Shown here: one piece after another, positions 27,787 to 36,920 of the stretch
Layout: each line of letters starts with the position of its first letter
Numbering within the stretch: position 1 is the first letter of the stretch
Assembly: GCF_001686985.1 (NCBI RefSeq)
Contig: NZ_CP015318.1
Coordinates: 3,904,001-3,968,000 of the forward strand
Direction: 5' to 3'
DNA from: Mesorhizobium amorphae CCNWGS0123
GTDB taxonomy: Bacteria; Pseudomonadota; Alphaproteobacteria; Rhizobiales; Rhizobiaceae
Length of the DNA stretch: 64,000 nucleotides
The notes under the pieces: model-generated
Told to the model about the DNA's origin: nothing
What the model saw: only the letters and a program-made list of their open reading frames with translations
Database searches by the model: none
Program-made: the position numbers and the translations under genes

Positions 27787-28874
27787 TGCGCGTCGATCTC
27801 TTCGATTTTGAATTGCCGGAGGAGCGTATTGCGCTGCGACCAGCCGAACCGCGCGACAGCGCGCGCATGCTGGTGGTCAAGCCCGGTGAAGGGCTCGGCG
27901 ACCGGACGGTGCGCGACCTGCCGTCGTTTCTCGAAGCCGGCGACGTGCTGGTCTTCAACGATACCAAGGTCATTCCGGCGCAGCTCAAAGGCATCAGACG
28001 GCGCGGCGAGGCGCAGGCGCAGGTCGAGGCCACATTGCACATGCGCGTGGCGCCAGACCGCTGGCAGGCCTTCATGCGGCCGGGTAAGCGCGTCGCTGCC
28101 GGCGACCGCATCCATTTCGGCCATGACGGCAATTCCTGTTTCCTCGGCCAGCTCGACGCCACGGTGATCGAGAAGGGCGAGGCCGGCGAGGTGCTGCTCG
28201 GCTTCGATCTGTCCGGCGCGTTCCTCGACGAGGCGCTGCATGCCGTGGGTCATATCCCGCTGCCGCCCTATATCGCCTCCAAGCGCGACGACGACGATCG
28301 CGACCGCAGCGACTACCAGACCATCTATGCCAGGGAGGAGGGTGCGGTCGCGGCACCCACGGCCGGCCTGCATTTCACGCCGGAACTGTTTGCAGCACTT
28401 GATGCCAAAGGCATCGAACGCCGCTTCGTCACCTTGCACGTCGGCGCCGGCACCTTCCTGCCGGTCAAGGCCGACGACACCGCCGACCACAAGATGCATG
28501 CCGAAACCGGCTCTGTCAGTCAGGACACCGCCGAGGCGCTCAACGCTGCAAAGGTGAGGGGCGGACGCATCATCGCCGTCGGCACGACCTCGCTGCGGCT
28601 GCTGGAGAGCGCTGCAAACCCGGACGGCATGCTGGCCGCATGGTCGGGGCCGACCGACATCTTCATCACCCCTGGCTACCGCTTCAGGACGGCCGACATG
28701 CTGATGACCAATTTCCATCTGCCGCGCTCGACGCTGTTCATGCTGGTTTCGGCCTTCTCCGGCCTCGAGACGATGCGCGCGGCCTATGCGCATGCCATCG
28801 ACAACAGCTACAGGTTCTACTCCTACGGAGATGCAAGCCTGCTTTACCGAGCGGAGACGAGCGATGGACGATGA
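27786..28874 (+). CDS. queA: S-adenosylmethionine:tRNA ribosyltransferase-isomerase
   Basis: QueA, 362 aa, converts preQ1 in tRNA to epoxyqueuosine using the ribosyl part of SAM. Conserved segments are the MRVDLFDFELPEERIALRP opening, DVLVFNDTKVIPAQLKG, AAPTAGLHFTPEL, HVGAGTFLPVK and TNFHLPRSTL. It lies upstream of tgt, which performs the earlier base-exchange step of the same pathway. Confidence 0.96.
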   Translation: MRVDLFDFELPEERIALRPAEPRDSARMLVVKPGEGLGDRTVRDLPSFLEAGDVLVFNDTKVIPAQLKGIRRRGEAQAQVEATLHMRVAPDRWQAFMRPGKRVAAGDRIHFGHDGNSCFLGQLDATVIEKGEAGEVLLGFDLSGAFLDEALHAVGHIPLPPYIASKRDDDDRDRSDYQTIYAREEGAVAAPTAGLHFTPELFAALDAKGIERRFVTLHVGAGTFLPVKADDTADHKMHAETGSVSQDTAEALNAAKVRGGRIIAVGTTSLRLLESAANPDGMLAAWSGPTDIFITPGYRFRTADMLMTNFHLPRSTLFMLVSAFSGLETMRAAYAHAIDNSYRFYSYGDASLLYRAETSDGR

Positions 28875-29133
28875 CCTCGACGTTTTGGATCGCGACGCCC
28901 TGATCGCGGAAGTGAAGAGATTGCGCGCCGGCATTCGTGCGCACCGCGACGCCACGGGACATGATCTGTGCTGGCATCACCCTGATTTGTGGGACCTGTT
29001 GCCGGAAAAGACCGAACCGGCGATCGCGGTGCCGCCCTGGCCGAAATTCATGCGCGGCTGCATCCGCTACCGGCAGTCGCTGGACAAACAGGCACCCGGC
29101 GCGCCGATGCACGACAAGGAATTCAATGGCTGA
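28864..29133 (+). CDS. Small protein between queA and tgt (89 aa)
   Basis: It overlaps the end of queA by 11 bp and the start of tgt by 8 bp. ATG 28864 gives MDDDLDVLDRDALIAEVKRLRAGI-type sequence (a charged helix), then a His/Trp-rich part (HDLCWHHPDLWDLLP) and a C-terminal RYRQSLD helix. Its tight coupling to two queuosine genes suggests a real gene, but I cannot assign a role. Confidence 0.75.
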   Translation: MDDDLDVLDRDALIAEVKRLRAGIRAHRDATGHDLCWHHPDLWDLLPEKTEPAIAVPPWPKFMRGCIRYRQSLDKQAPGAPMHDKEFNG

Positions 29134-30256
29134 GGCATTCTCCTTCAAGGTGCTGGCAGCGGACGGCAAGGCGCGGCGCGGCGTGATCGACATGCCGCGT
29201 GGTGAGATCCGCACGCCGGCCTTCATGCCGGTCGGCACCGGCGGCACCGTCAAGACCATGTATATGGACCAGGTGCGCGACCTCGGCGCCGATATCATCC
29301 TGGGCAACACCTATCACCTGATGCTGCGGCCCGGCGCCGAGCGCGTGGCGCGGCTCGGCGGCCTGCACGAATTTGCCCGCTGGCCGCACCCGATCCTGAC
29401 CGACAGCGGCGGTTTTCAGGTGATGTCGCTGTCGAAGCTGAGGAAGCTGACGGAAAAGGGCGTCACCTTCCGCTCGCATATCGACGGCGCCGCCTATGAG
29501 ATGTCGCCCGAACGCTCGATCGAGATCCAGGGGCTGCTCGATTCCGACATCCAGATGCAGCTCGACGAATGTACGGCGCTGCCGGCCAAGGAGAAGGAAA
29601 TCGAGCGCGCGATGGAATTGTCGCTGCGCTGGGCCGAGCGCTGCAAGGCGGCGTTCGGCGACCAGCCGGGCAAGGCGATGTTCGGCATCGTCCAGGGCGG
29701 TGACGTGCCGTCGCTCAGGGTGCGCTCGGCGCAAGCGCTGAAGGTGATGGAGCTGAAGGGCTATGCCGTCGGCGGCCTGGCCGTCGGTGAGCCGCAAGCG
29801 GTGATGCTCAACATGCTCGACATCACCTGCGCCGAACTGCCTGAAGACAAGCCGCGCTATCTGATGGGCGTCGGCACGCCGGACGACATCATTAAGTCTG
29901 TGGCGCGCGGCATCGACATGTTCGATTGCGTGATGCCGACCCGCGCCGGCCGCCACGGCCTCGCATATACCAGGCGCGGCAAGGTCAATCTCCGCAATGC
30001 CCGCCATGCCGACGATCCGCGCCCGCTGGACGAGGAAAGCGACTGCCCGGCCGCGCGCGACTATTCGCGCGCCTATCTGCATCATCTGGTGCGCTCGCAG
30101 GAGGCGTTGGGCGCGATGCTACTGACCTGGAACAATCTTTCTTATTACCAGAATCTGATGCACGACATCCGCGCCGCAATCGAAGCCGGCGCCTTCGAAG
30201 CGCGCGCGACGGAGATTTCCGAAGGCTGGGCACGGGGCGATATCCCGGCGAACTGA
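29126..30256 (+). CDS. tgt: Queuine tRNA-guanine transglycosylase
   Basis: TGT, 376 aa from ATG 29126 (MAEAFSFKVLA), swaps guanine-34 for preQ1. The catalytic Asp lies in LTDSGGFQVMSL and the second Asp in FDCVMPTR. The usual CxxxxC-x2-C-H zinc set is only partly recognisable in the C-terminal region (ESDCPAARDYSRAYLHHL), where some cysteines are missing. Start and coupling to the 89-aa gene are supported by the ATGGCTGA overlap. Confidence 0.95.
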   Translation: MAEAFSFKVLAADGKARRGVIDMPRGEIRTPAFMPVGTGGTVKTMYMDQVRDLGADIILGNTYHLMLRPGAERVARLGGLHEFARWPHPILTDSGGFQVMSLSKLRKLTEKGVTFRSHIDGAAYEMSPERSIEIQGLLDSDIQMQLDECTALPAKEKEIERAMELSLRWAERCKAAFGDQPGKAMFGIVQGGDVPSLRVRSAQALKVMELKGYAVGGLAVGEPQAVMLNMLDITCAELPEDKPRYLMGVGTPDDIIKSVARGIDMFDCVMPTRAGRHGLAYTRRGKVNLRNARHADDPRPLDEESDCPAARDYSRAYLHHLVRSQEALGAMLLTWNNLSYYQNLMHDIRAAIEAGAFEARATEISEGWARGDIPAN

Positions 30257-30262
30257 TCGGGT

Positions 30263-30682
30263 TCAGGTGCTTACCGAGGTCGACGCGCGCAGGCTGCAGC
30301 CGGTGATCTGGAAACTGCCGTCGGGCTGCTGCTCCAGCGTATAGACCGCCTCGTAGTCCTTGCCGTCCGGCCCGACGATCAGCACCTGTTGGACGATCGA
30401 GGTCGGGCCCGTCTGCTGCACCTTGCCGAAGGAATAGTTCTGCGGCTGGCGCACCGGCGCGTAGCCATTGGTCACCATGTTCATGAAGGTGTCGACGGTC
30501 GGGAATATGCGCTTCACGTTCGGCGCGGCGAAACTGTAGGCGGTGGCGCCGTCATTGGCGATGAAGGCTTTCAGTTGGCTGTCGATGACCGTCTGCGCCG
30601 CCTTGATCTCGGCATCGCCGGCAAACGCCGAAGACACTAGAAGGAACGGAACGACTGCGAATGCCAGTAAGGTGCGGCGCAT
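30263..30682 (-). CDS. DUF4864-like periplasmic protein
   Basis: A 139-aa protein with a Sec signal (cleavage after AFA near residue 21). A mature NTF2/SnoaL-like fold follows: AAQTVIDSQLKAFIANDGATAYSF, then FMNMVTNGYAPV and a C-terminal GSFQITGC. It matches the DUF4864 pattern. Function unknown. It is convergent with tgt. Confidence 0.75.
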   Translation of the reverse strand: MRRTLLAFAVVPFLLVSSAFAGDAEIKAAQTVIDSQLKAFIANDGATAYSFAAPNVKRIFPTVDTFMNMVTNGYAPVRQPQNYSFGKVQQTGPTSIVQQVLIVGPDGKDYEAVYTLEQQPDGSFQITGCSLRASTSVST

Positions 30683-30889
30683 GGCCTGCCTCCGGTGTCC
30701 CCAGGGAAATCGCTGTTCGAAGACGACACTATACCATACGCATTGCAGCGCTCCGCGGTTTCAACAAGGGCGCAACAATCGCAACGATACGCCAGCCTCG
30801 GCAGCCTGAGCGCCCCAAATGCTTGAAAGCCGGGCGGCAGTCTGCCACAAGGGCCGCTTATTCGCGCAGAGACTAGGCAGGACCGGGCA

Positions 30890-31126
30890 ATGAAGGCGTT
30901 TTTCGTGCAGATAAAGTGCGACCTGGGCAAGGCCTATGAGGTTGCCGGCGCGCTCGCCGATGCCGAGATCGCCTCGGAAATCTATTCGACCGCCGGCAAT
31001 TACGACCTGCTCGCCAAATTCTACGTCGAGGACGAAGAAGACATCGGCCACTTCGTCAACGAGAAGGTGCAGATTCTGCCCGGAATCAAGGACACGTTTA
31101 CCGTCGTTACCTTCCGGGCCTTCTGA
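30890..31126 (+). CDS. Stand-alone Lrp/AsnC ligand-binding (RAM) domain
   Basis: A 78-aa protein equal to the effector-binding half of Lrp/AsnC regulators (KCDLGKAYEVAGAL, STAGNYDLLAKFYVED, LPGIKDTFTVVTF) without the helix-turn-helix. Stand-alone RAM proteins oligomerise and bind amino acids, but cannot bind DNA alone. A start at ATG 30890 gives the entire domain. Confidence 0.88.
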   Translation: MKAFFVQIKCDLGKAYEVAGALADAEIASEIYSTAGNYDLLAKFYVEDEEDIGHFVNEKVQILPGIKDTFTVVTFRAF

Positions 31127-31289
31127 CCGAATCGAGGCTTGCCCGGGCGCAAGGCAGAGCCTGACCCGACCCTGTCGGCGCTGCCTTAATCTTAGGCAGT
31201 TCTGACATACTGACCGCCGGCGTGCCCCAAATCACCGATTGCGCTTGATTTTCTCCGGCGACGCCAGTGAAATGGCGTCACAGGGGAGT

Positions 31290-32708
31290 ATGCGATTGGC
31301 AGCGTTCGACGAAATGCTTCCGGAAGTTTCCGGATTGAGAAAACCGTATTCGGCTTACGACCGCTGGCTGAAGGAGCAGGATCCGGCCAGGCTTACCGAG
31401 AAAATGCAGGATGCCGAGCGCGTCTTCCGCAAAACCGGCATCACCTTCGCCGTCTACGGCGAACAGGAAGCCTCCGAGCGACTGATCCCTTTCGACATCG
31501 TTCCGCGCATCATATCAGGCAATGAATGGCGCCGGCTGACGCAAGGCATCGAGCAGCGCGTGCAGGCGCTCAACGCCTTCCTCGACGATATCTATCACCG
31601 CCAGGAAATCCTGCGCGCTGGCCGAGTGCCCAGGGAGCTCGTCGCCAAGAACGAGGCCTTCCTGCCGGAGATGATCGGGGTCAGGCCGCCGGCCGGCGTC
31701 TACACCCACATTATCGGCGTCGACATCGTCCGCATCTCAGAGAACGAATTCTACGTGCTGGAGGACAATGCCCGCACGCCCTCCGGCGTCTCCTACATGC
31801 TGGAAAACCGCGAGACGATGATGCAGCTCTTCCCCGAGCTGTTCCAGCAGATCAAGGTGCGGCCGGTGGAAAACTATCCGCAGCTGCTGCGCCAGTCGCT
31901 GGCGGCGGTGCGACCGCAGAGCACCAAGGGCACCCCGACCATCGCCGTGCTGACGCCCGGCAGCTACAACTCCGCCTATTTCGAACACGCCTTCCTGGCC
32001 GACCAGATGGGCGTGCAATTGGTCGAAGGCCAGGATTTGCGCGTCGTCGACGGCCATGTCGCCATGCGCACCACCGAAGGCTACAAGCAGATCGACGTGC
32101 TCTACCGCAGGGTGGATGATTCTTTCCTCGACCCGCTGACCTTCCGTCCCGACTCGGCCCTTGGCGTGCCCGGCATCATGGACGTCTACCGCGCTGGCAA
32201 CATCACCATCGCCAATGCGCCGGGAACCGGCATCGCCGACGACAAGGCGATCTATTCCTACATGCCCGAGATCGTCGAATTCTATACCGGCCGCAAGGCG
32301 ATCCTCGGCAACATCCCGACCTGGCGCTGCTCGGAGGCTGACAGCCTGAAATACGTGCTCGAGCACATCCACGAGCTGGTGATCAAGGAAGTGCACGGCT
32401 CCGGCGGCTACGGCATGCTGGTCGGACCGGCGGCGACCAAGAAGGAATGCCAGGATTTCGCCAAGAAACTCCAGGCCAAGCCGTCTAACTACATCGCCCA
32501 GCCGACGCTGGCGCTGTCGACCTGCCCGATCCTGACCGAAAAAGGCCTGTCGCCGCGCCATGTCGACCTCAGACCCTATGTGCTGGTCTCCGACCGTATC
32601 CAGATCGTGCCCGGCGGATTGACCCGTGTGGCGCTGAAGGAAGGTTCGCTGGTCGTGAATTCCTCGCAAGGTGGCGGCACCAAGGACACCTGGGTGCTCG
32701 ATGACTGA
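31290..32708 (+). CDS. Circularly permuted type 2 ATP-grasp protein
   Basis: A protein of about 472 aa of the DUF404/DUF407 ATP-grasp family. FDEMLPEVSGLRKPY opens it; GIEQRVQALNAFLDDIYH, YVLEDNARTPSGVSYMLENR, KEVHGSGGYGMLVGP and the C-terminal GGGTKDTWVL are hallmarks. It is predicted to make peptide-like amide bonds. The start is uncertain (ATG 31272, 31290 or later). It is the first of four genes encoding ATP-grasp, alpha-E, transglutaminase and an Anbu protease, a known conserved set proposed to build and process a short peptide tag. Confidence 0.9.
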   Translation: MRLAAFDEMLPEVSGLRKPYSAYDRWLKEQDPARLTEKMQDAERVFRKTGITFAVYGEQEASERLIPFDIVPRIISGNEWRRLTQGIEQRVQALNAFLDDIYHRQEILRAGRVPRELVAKNEAFLPEMIGVRPPAGVYTHIIGVDIVRISENEFYVLEDNARTPSGVSYMLENRETMMQLFPELFQQIKVRPVENYPQLLRQSLAAVRPQSTKGTPTIAVLTPGSYNSAYFEHAFLADQMGVQLVEGQDLRVVDGHVAMRTTEGYKQIDVLYRRVDDSFLDPLTFRPDSALGVPGIMDVYRAGNITIANAPGTGIADDKAIYSYMPEIVEFYTGRKAILGNIPTWRCSEADSLKYVLEHIHELVIKEVHGSGGYGMLVGPAATKKECQDFAKKLQAKPSNYIAQPTLALSTCPILTEKGLSPRHVDLRPYVLVSDRIQIVPGGLTRVALKEGSLVVNSSQGGGTKDTWVLDD

Positions 32709-32729
32709 TTTTCATTCGAAGGTTTTTTG

Positions 32730-33671
32730 ATGCTTCTCGGCCGCACCGCCAACGGGCTCTACTGGATGAACCGCTACATCGAGCGGGCGGAGAATATGGC
32801 CCGCCTGGTCGATGCCGGCCTGCGCATGGCGCTGACGCGCACACAGAATGCCTCGGAAGAGTGGAATTCGGTGCTGCTCAGTGCCGGCGCGGACATTGCC
32901 TTCACCCAAAAATACCAGGACTACACGGCGGCCAATGTCTCCGATTTCCTTTTGCGCGACACGTCGAACCCGTCGAGCACGATGTCGGCGATCGAGACCG
33001 CGCGCAACAATGCCCGCATGGTGCGCACGGCACTGACCCGCGAGACCTGGGAAAGCATCAACGAAGCCTGGATGTCGCTGAAGCGCATGCTGGCGAGACC
33101 CATCGACGAACGCGACCTGCCAAGTGTTCTCGATGCGATCAAGCGCGAGACGGCACTGATCCGCGGCTCGTTTTACGGCACCATGCTGCGCAACGAGATC
33201 TTTGATTTCTCGCAGCTCGGCACCTATGTCGAACGCGCCGACAACACGGCGCGCATCCTCGACGTGAAATACTACGTGCTGTTGCCCTCGATCTCCTGGG
33301 TCGGTTCGACGCTCGACAATTACCAATGGGAATCGATCCTGCGCTCGGTGTCGGCGCACCGCTCGTATCGCTGGGTCTACGAAGCCGACTACAAGCCGAC
33401 CAACATCGCCGACTACCTGATCCTCAATGTCCGCATGCCGCGCTCGCTGACCTTCTGCTACCGCTTCCTCGCCGAACATCTGAAATTCCTCGGCGACGAC
33501 TATGGCGAACGCCATGCCTGCCATGCGACCGCCGACAAGACCCAGGCAATGCTGAGGGCGGGCTCGATCAAGGATATATTCGACGCCGGCCTGCATGAAT
33601 TCCTGGCCAATTTCATTCGCGACAACACCAGGCTCGGCGACGAGATCGCGCAGGATTACAAATTCTACTGA
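32730..33671 (+). CDS. Alpha-E domain protein
   Basis: A 313-aa all-alpha protein with the diagnostic MLLGRTANGLYWMNRYIERAEN start and later GTYVERADNTARILDVKYY. ATG 32730 with GAAGG 7 nt upstream is preferred over a TTG one codon earlier. It is always found next to the permuted ATP-grasp, and here it follows by 21 bp. Biochemistry unknown. Confidence 0.92.
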   Translation: MLLGRTANGLYWMNRYIERAENMARLVDAGLRMALTRTQNASEEWNSVLLSAGADIAFTQKYQDYTAANVSDFLLRDTSNPSSTMSAIETARNNARMVRTALTRETWESINEAWMSLKRMLARPIDERDLPSVLDAIKRETALIRGSFYGTMLRNEIFDFSQLGTYVERADNTARILDVKYYVLLPSISWVGSTLDNYQWESILRSVSAHRSYRWVYEADYKPTNIADYLILNVRMPRSLTFCYRFLAEHLKFLGDDYGERHACHATADKTQAMLRAGSIKDIFDAGLHEFLANFIRDNTRLGDEIAQDYKFY

Positions 33672-33706
33672 GCACGATCCGGCAAGATCATGCTCGCAAA
33701 TGGAAA

Positions 33707-34510
33707 ATGACGCCCATGCGGCTCAAGATCACCCACCGGACCGAATACAGCTACGACGCGCCGGTTCAGTATCTGCTGCAGCGCCTGCGGTTGCTTCCGC
33801 TCAGCGGGCACACGCAGACCGTGCTGTCGTGGGAACTGAGGATCGACGGCGCGCGCGAGGAAGTGCGCTTCACCGACCATTTCGGCAATGACACGCGGCT
33901 GCTGAGCGTCGAGGGCGAGCAGCATGCCATCACCATCGAAGCGTCGGGCGAAGTCGTGACGCGCGACACCACTGGCGTTTCGGGACCGCATCAGGGTTTT
34001 GCACCGCTCTGGCTGTTTGGCCAGGAAACTTCGCTGACCGCCGTCGGCGAAGGCATTCGCGAACTTGCCGCCTCAGTGGGTAAGGGCACCGACATCGAGC
34101 GGTTGCACCGGCTGATGGCCATCATCGGCGAGCGCGTCGCCTACAAGCCCGGGACCACCAATGTCATGACGCCGGCCGAGGACGCGCTGGCGCTCAAGAC
34201 CGGTGTCTGCCAGGACCACAGTCATATCTTCACCGCTGCCGCGCGTGCCATGGGTTTTCCGGCCCGCTATATCAGCGGCTATCTGATGATGGACGCGATG
34301 GTCCAACAGGCGGCCAGCCATGCCTGGGCCGAAGCGCATGTCCAAGGCCTGGGTTGGGTCGCCTTCGATGCCGCCAACGGTATTTCTCCCGACGAGCGCT
34401 ATGTGAGAGTGGCAACAGGCCGGGATTATCGCGATGCCTCGCCGGTTTCGGGGATCAGGCTGGGACAAGCGCAAGAACAGCTTGCCGTCACCGTCACGGT
34501 AGAGCAGTAA
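33707..34510 (+). CDS. Transglutaminase-like cysteine protease
   Basis: A 267-aa protein with an N-terminal beta domain (RLKITHRTEYSYD) and a papain-like transglutaminase core. Catalytic Cys is in TGVCQDHSHIF, His in ASHAWAEAHV and Asp in WVAFDAANG. ATG 33707 or 33716 may be the start. In this cluster it may act as a peptidase or transferase on the ATP-grasp product. Confidence 0.92.
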   Translation: MTPMRLKITHRTEYSYDAPVQYLLQRLRLLPLSGHTQTVLSWELRIDGAREEVRFTDHFGNDTRLLSVEGEQHAITIEASGEVVTRDTTGVSGPHQGFAPLWLFGQETSLTAVGEGIRELAASVGKGTDIERLHRLMAIIGERVAYKPGTTNVMTPAEDALALKTGVCQDHSHIFTAAARAMGFPARYISGYLMMDAMVQQAASHAWAEAHVQGLGWVAFDAANGISPDERYVRVATGRDYRDASPVSGIRLGQAQEQLAVTVTVEQ

Positions 34511-34541
34511 TTCCAGCGGAATCGCTGCTAAAAGAGAATCG

Positions 34542-35273
34542 ATGACCTATTGCGTCGGCCTGAAGATTGATCGCGGACTCGTGTTCATGTCGGACACCCG
34601 CACCAATGCCGGCATGGATTCGATCTCGACCTTCAAGAAAATGCATGTCTGGGAGGAGCCGGGCGAGCGCGTCATCGTGCTGATGTCGGCCGGCAACCTG
34701 GCGACGACGCAGGCCGTCGTCAGCCTGCTCGACGAGCGCACCAAGGCGGTGGCGGATCGCCATGCGACGCTCTTGGAAACGCCGTCCATGTACCAGACGG
34801 TGCGGCTGGTTGGCGACACGGTCAAGGAAGTCATCGCCCATTCCTCGCCGGCGGGCGAGAAGGCGGATTCCTATTTCAATGCCTCCTTCATCCTCGGCGG
34901 ACAGATCAGGGGCAGCGCGCCGCGCCTGTTCATGATCTATCCCGAAGGCAATTTCATCGAATCGACTGACGACACGCCGTTCTTCCAGATCGGCGAGACC
35001 AAATACGGCAAGCCGATCATCATCCGCGCCTATGAAAAGACTATGAGCCTGGCCGAGACGGTGAAGCTGCTTTTGGTCTCGTTCGATTCGACGCTGAAGT
35101 CGAACCTGTCGGTCGGTCTGCCGCTTGACCTTTTGTTCTACGAGAAGGACGCCTTCAAGATCAGCCTGAAGAAGCGGATCGGCCAGGACGATCAATATTA
35201 CCGCACTATCTCCGATGGGTGGTCGAGCGCGCTGAAAGCGGCCTTTGCCAGCCTGCCTGACTTTCCCGGATAA
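34542..35273 (+). CDS. Anbu-type proteasome-like peptidase
   Basis: A 243-aa proteasome beta-like N-terminal nucleophile hydrolase. Thr2 after the initiator Met is the expected nucleophile (MTYCVGLKIDRGLVFMSDTR), and GERVIVLMSAGNLATTQAV matches the Anbu family. Anbu assembles into open helical rings; its substrates are unknown. It completes the conserved four-gene cluster. Confidence 0.92.
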   Translation: MTYCVGLKIDRGLVFMSDTRTNAGMDSISTFKKMHVWEEPGERVIVLMSAGNLATTQAVVSLLDERTKAVADRHATLLETPSMYQTVRLVGDTVKEVIAHSSPAGEKADSYFNASFILGGQIRGSAPRLFMIYPEGNFIESTDDTPFFQIGETKYGKPIIIRAYEKTMSLAETVKLLLVSFDSTLKSNLSVGLPLDLLFYEKDAFKISLKKRIGQDDQYYRTISDGWSSALKAAFASLPDFPG

Positions 35274-35388
35274 GCGGACCTTCTCCCTCAGGCCATTGCC
35301 AAAACATATTTCACACGTTAATTAAATTGGATTGAGAACGCTTGTGCTGCGATTGGCAGCGCGTGGTTGAGTTTTGTGGGAGGATGCG

Positions 35389-36795
35389 ATGAACAACGAT
35401 GAGTTCCGTGCGTGGTCGAGGCGCGCTGCCGATTGGGGCGCCGACTATCGCGACACATTGCGCGAAAGGCCGGTTCGGCCGGCGCTTTCGCCAGGTGCAA
35501 TTTTCCGTAGCATCGAAGCCTCGCCGCCGGAAACGGCGGAGCCGATGGACAGGATCTTTGCCGATTTTGAAGCGAAGATCGTGCCCGGCATGACGCATTG
35601 GCAGCATCCGCGCTTCTTTGCCTATTTCCCGGCCAATGCGGCGCCTGTCTCGGTGGTGGCCGAATATCTGGTCTCGGCGATGGCCGCGCAATGCATGCTG
35701 TGGCAGACCTCGCCGGCGGCGACCGAACTCGAGACGCGCACCGTCGACTGGATGCGCCAGGCACTCGGCCTGCCTGACGAGTTCTCCGGTGTCATCCAGG
35801 ACTCGGCCTCATCGGCAACGCTGGCGGCCGTGCTGACCATGCGCGAGCGGGCGCTCGACTGGCAGGGCAACAAACAAGGCCTGGCCGGGCAGGCAAGGGT
35901 GCGCGTCTATTCCTCCGACCAGGTCCATACCTCGATCGACCGCGCGATCTGGGTTGCCGGCATTGGCGAGGAGAACCTTGTCCGCATTCCCGTTGCCGGC
36001 CGTTTTCGCGCCATGGATACGTCAGCGCTCGATGCGGCGATCATCTCTGACCGTGAGGCCGGTATGCTGCCCGCGGGCATCATCGCCAGCGTTGGCGGTA
36101 CCAGCACCGGCGGCACTGACGACATTGCCGCGGTCGCTGCTGTGGCCAAACGGCACGGGCTTTATCTACATGTCGATGCCGCGTGGGCCGGATCGGCGAT
36201 GATCTGCCCGGAATACCGTCATTTCTGGAGCGGCGTCGAAGAGGCGGATTCCGTTGTCTTCAACCCGCACAAATGGCTGGGCGCGCAATTCGACTGCTCG
36301 ATCCAGTTCATTCGTCAGCCCGAGGACCTGGTCCGCACGCTGGCGATCAAGCCCGAGTTCCTGAAGACCCATGGCCATGACGGCATCATCAACTATTCCG
36401 AATGGACCGTACCGCTCGGCCGGCGCTTCCGGGCGCTGAAACTCTGGTTCCTGTTGCGCGCCCATGGCCTGGAAGGCCTGCGCACCATGATCCGCAACCA
36501 TGTCACCTGGAGCGAGGGCCTCGCCGCGCGCCTGGCAAGGGAGGCGGATTTCGAGATCGTCACCGAACCGATGCTGTCGCTGTTTTCGTTCCGGCATCGG
36601 GCGGGAGTCGACCCCGACGAACACAACCTTCGCCTGGTCAATGCCATCAATGATGATGGTCGCATCTATCTCACTCAGACACGAGTGGATGGCCGCGTCG
36701 CGATCCGCTTCCAGGCCGGCCAGTTCGAGGCGACGGCAGCCGATGTCGATGCGGCATTCGGCGTCGTGACGGAAATCGCACGCGGGCTTGCTTGA
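35389..36795 (+). CDS. Group II PLP-dependent decarboxylase (AADC-like)
   Basis: A 468-aa aromatic/L-amino-acid decarboxylase family enzyme. The PLP Lys lies in VVFNPHKWLGAQFDCS. The cofactor Asp/Ala motif is LHVDAAWAGSAMICPE and the active-site His region QVHTSIDRAIWVAGI. GGGAGG upstream supports ATG 35389. The likely substrate is an aromatic amino acid (Phe/Tyr/Trp/DOPA), but family members also act on others. It is a single gene with no obvious partner. Confidence 0.9.
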   Translation: MNNDEFRAWSRRAADWGADYRDTLRERPVRPALSPGAIFRSIEASPPETAEPMDRIFADFEAKIVPGMTHWQHPRFFAYFPANAAPVSVVAEYLVSAMAAQCMLWQTSPAATELETRTVDWMRQALGLPDEFSGVIQDSASSATLAAVLTMRERALDWQGNKQGLAGQARVRVYSSDQVHTSIDRAIWVAGIGEENLVRIPVAGRFRAMDTSALDAAIISDREAGMLPAGIIASVGGTSTGGTDDIAAVAAVAKRHGLYLHVDAAWAGSAMICPEYRHFWSGVEEADSVVFNPHKWLGAQFDCSIQFIRQPEDLVRTLAIKPEFLKTHGHDGIINYSEWTVPLGRRFRALKLWFLLRAHGLEGLRTMIRNHVTWSEGLAARLAREADFEIVTEPMLSLFSFRHRAGVDPDEHNLRLVNAINDDGRIYLTQTRVDGRVAIRFQAGQFEATAADVDAAFGVVTEIARGLA

Positions 36796-36876
36796 AACGA
36801 CGCCGGCAGCCGCGCGCGGGTTTGCCTTTGCAATCGGATCATTTTCATTAGCCGGCTTATGCCTTTTCATCGCTTT

Positions 36877-36909
36877 CGTTTTCAGGTATAGACAAGAAAA
36901 ACGAAAACG
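36877..36909. promoter_or_regulatory. Inverted repeat before glpR (candidate GlpR operator)
   Basis: CGTTTTC (36877-36883) and GAAAACG (36903-36909) form an inverted repeat with a 19-nt spacer ending 11 bp before the glpR ATG. The related TTTCGTTT sequence recurs in front of glpD, which fits a shared DeoR-type operator. Confidence 0.45.
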
Positions 36910-36920
36910 GGAGGCTTTTG

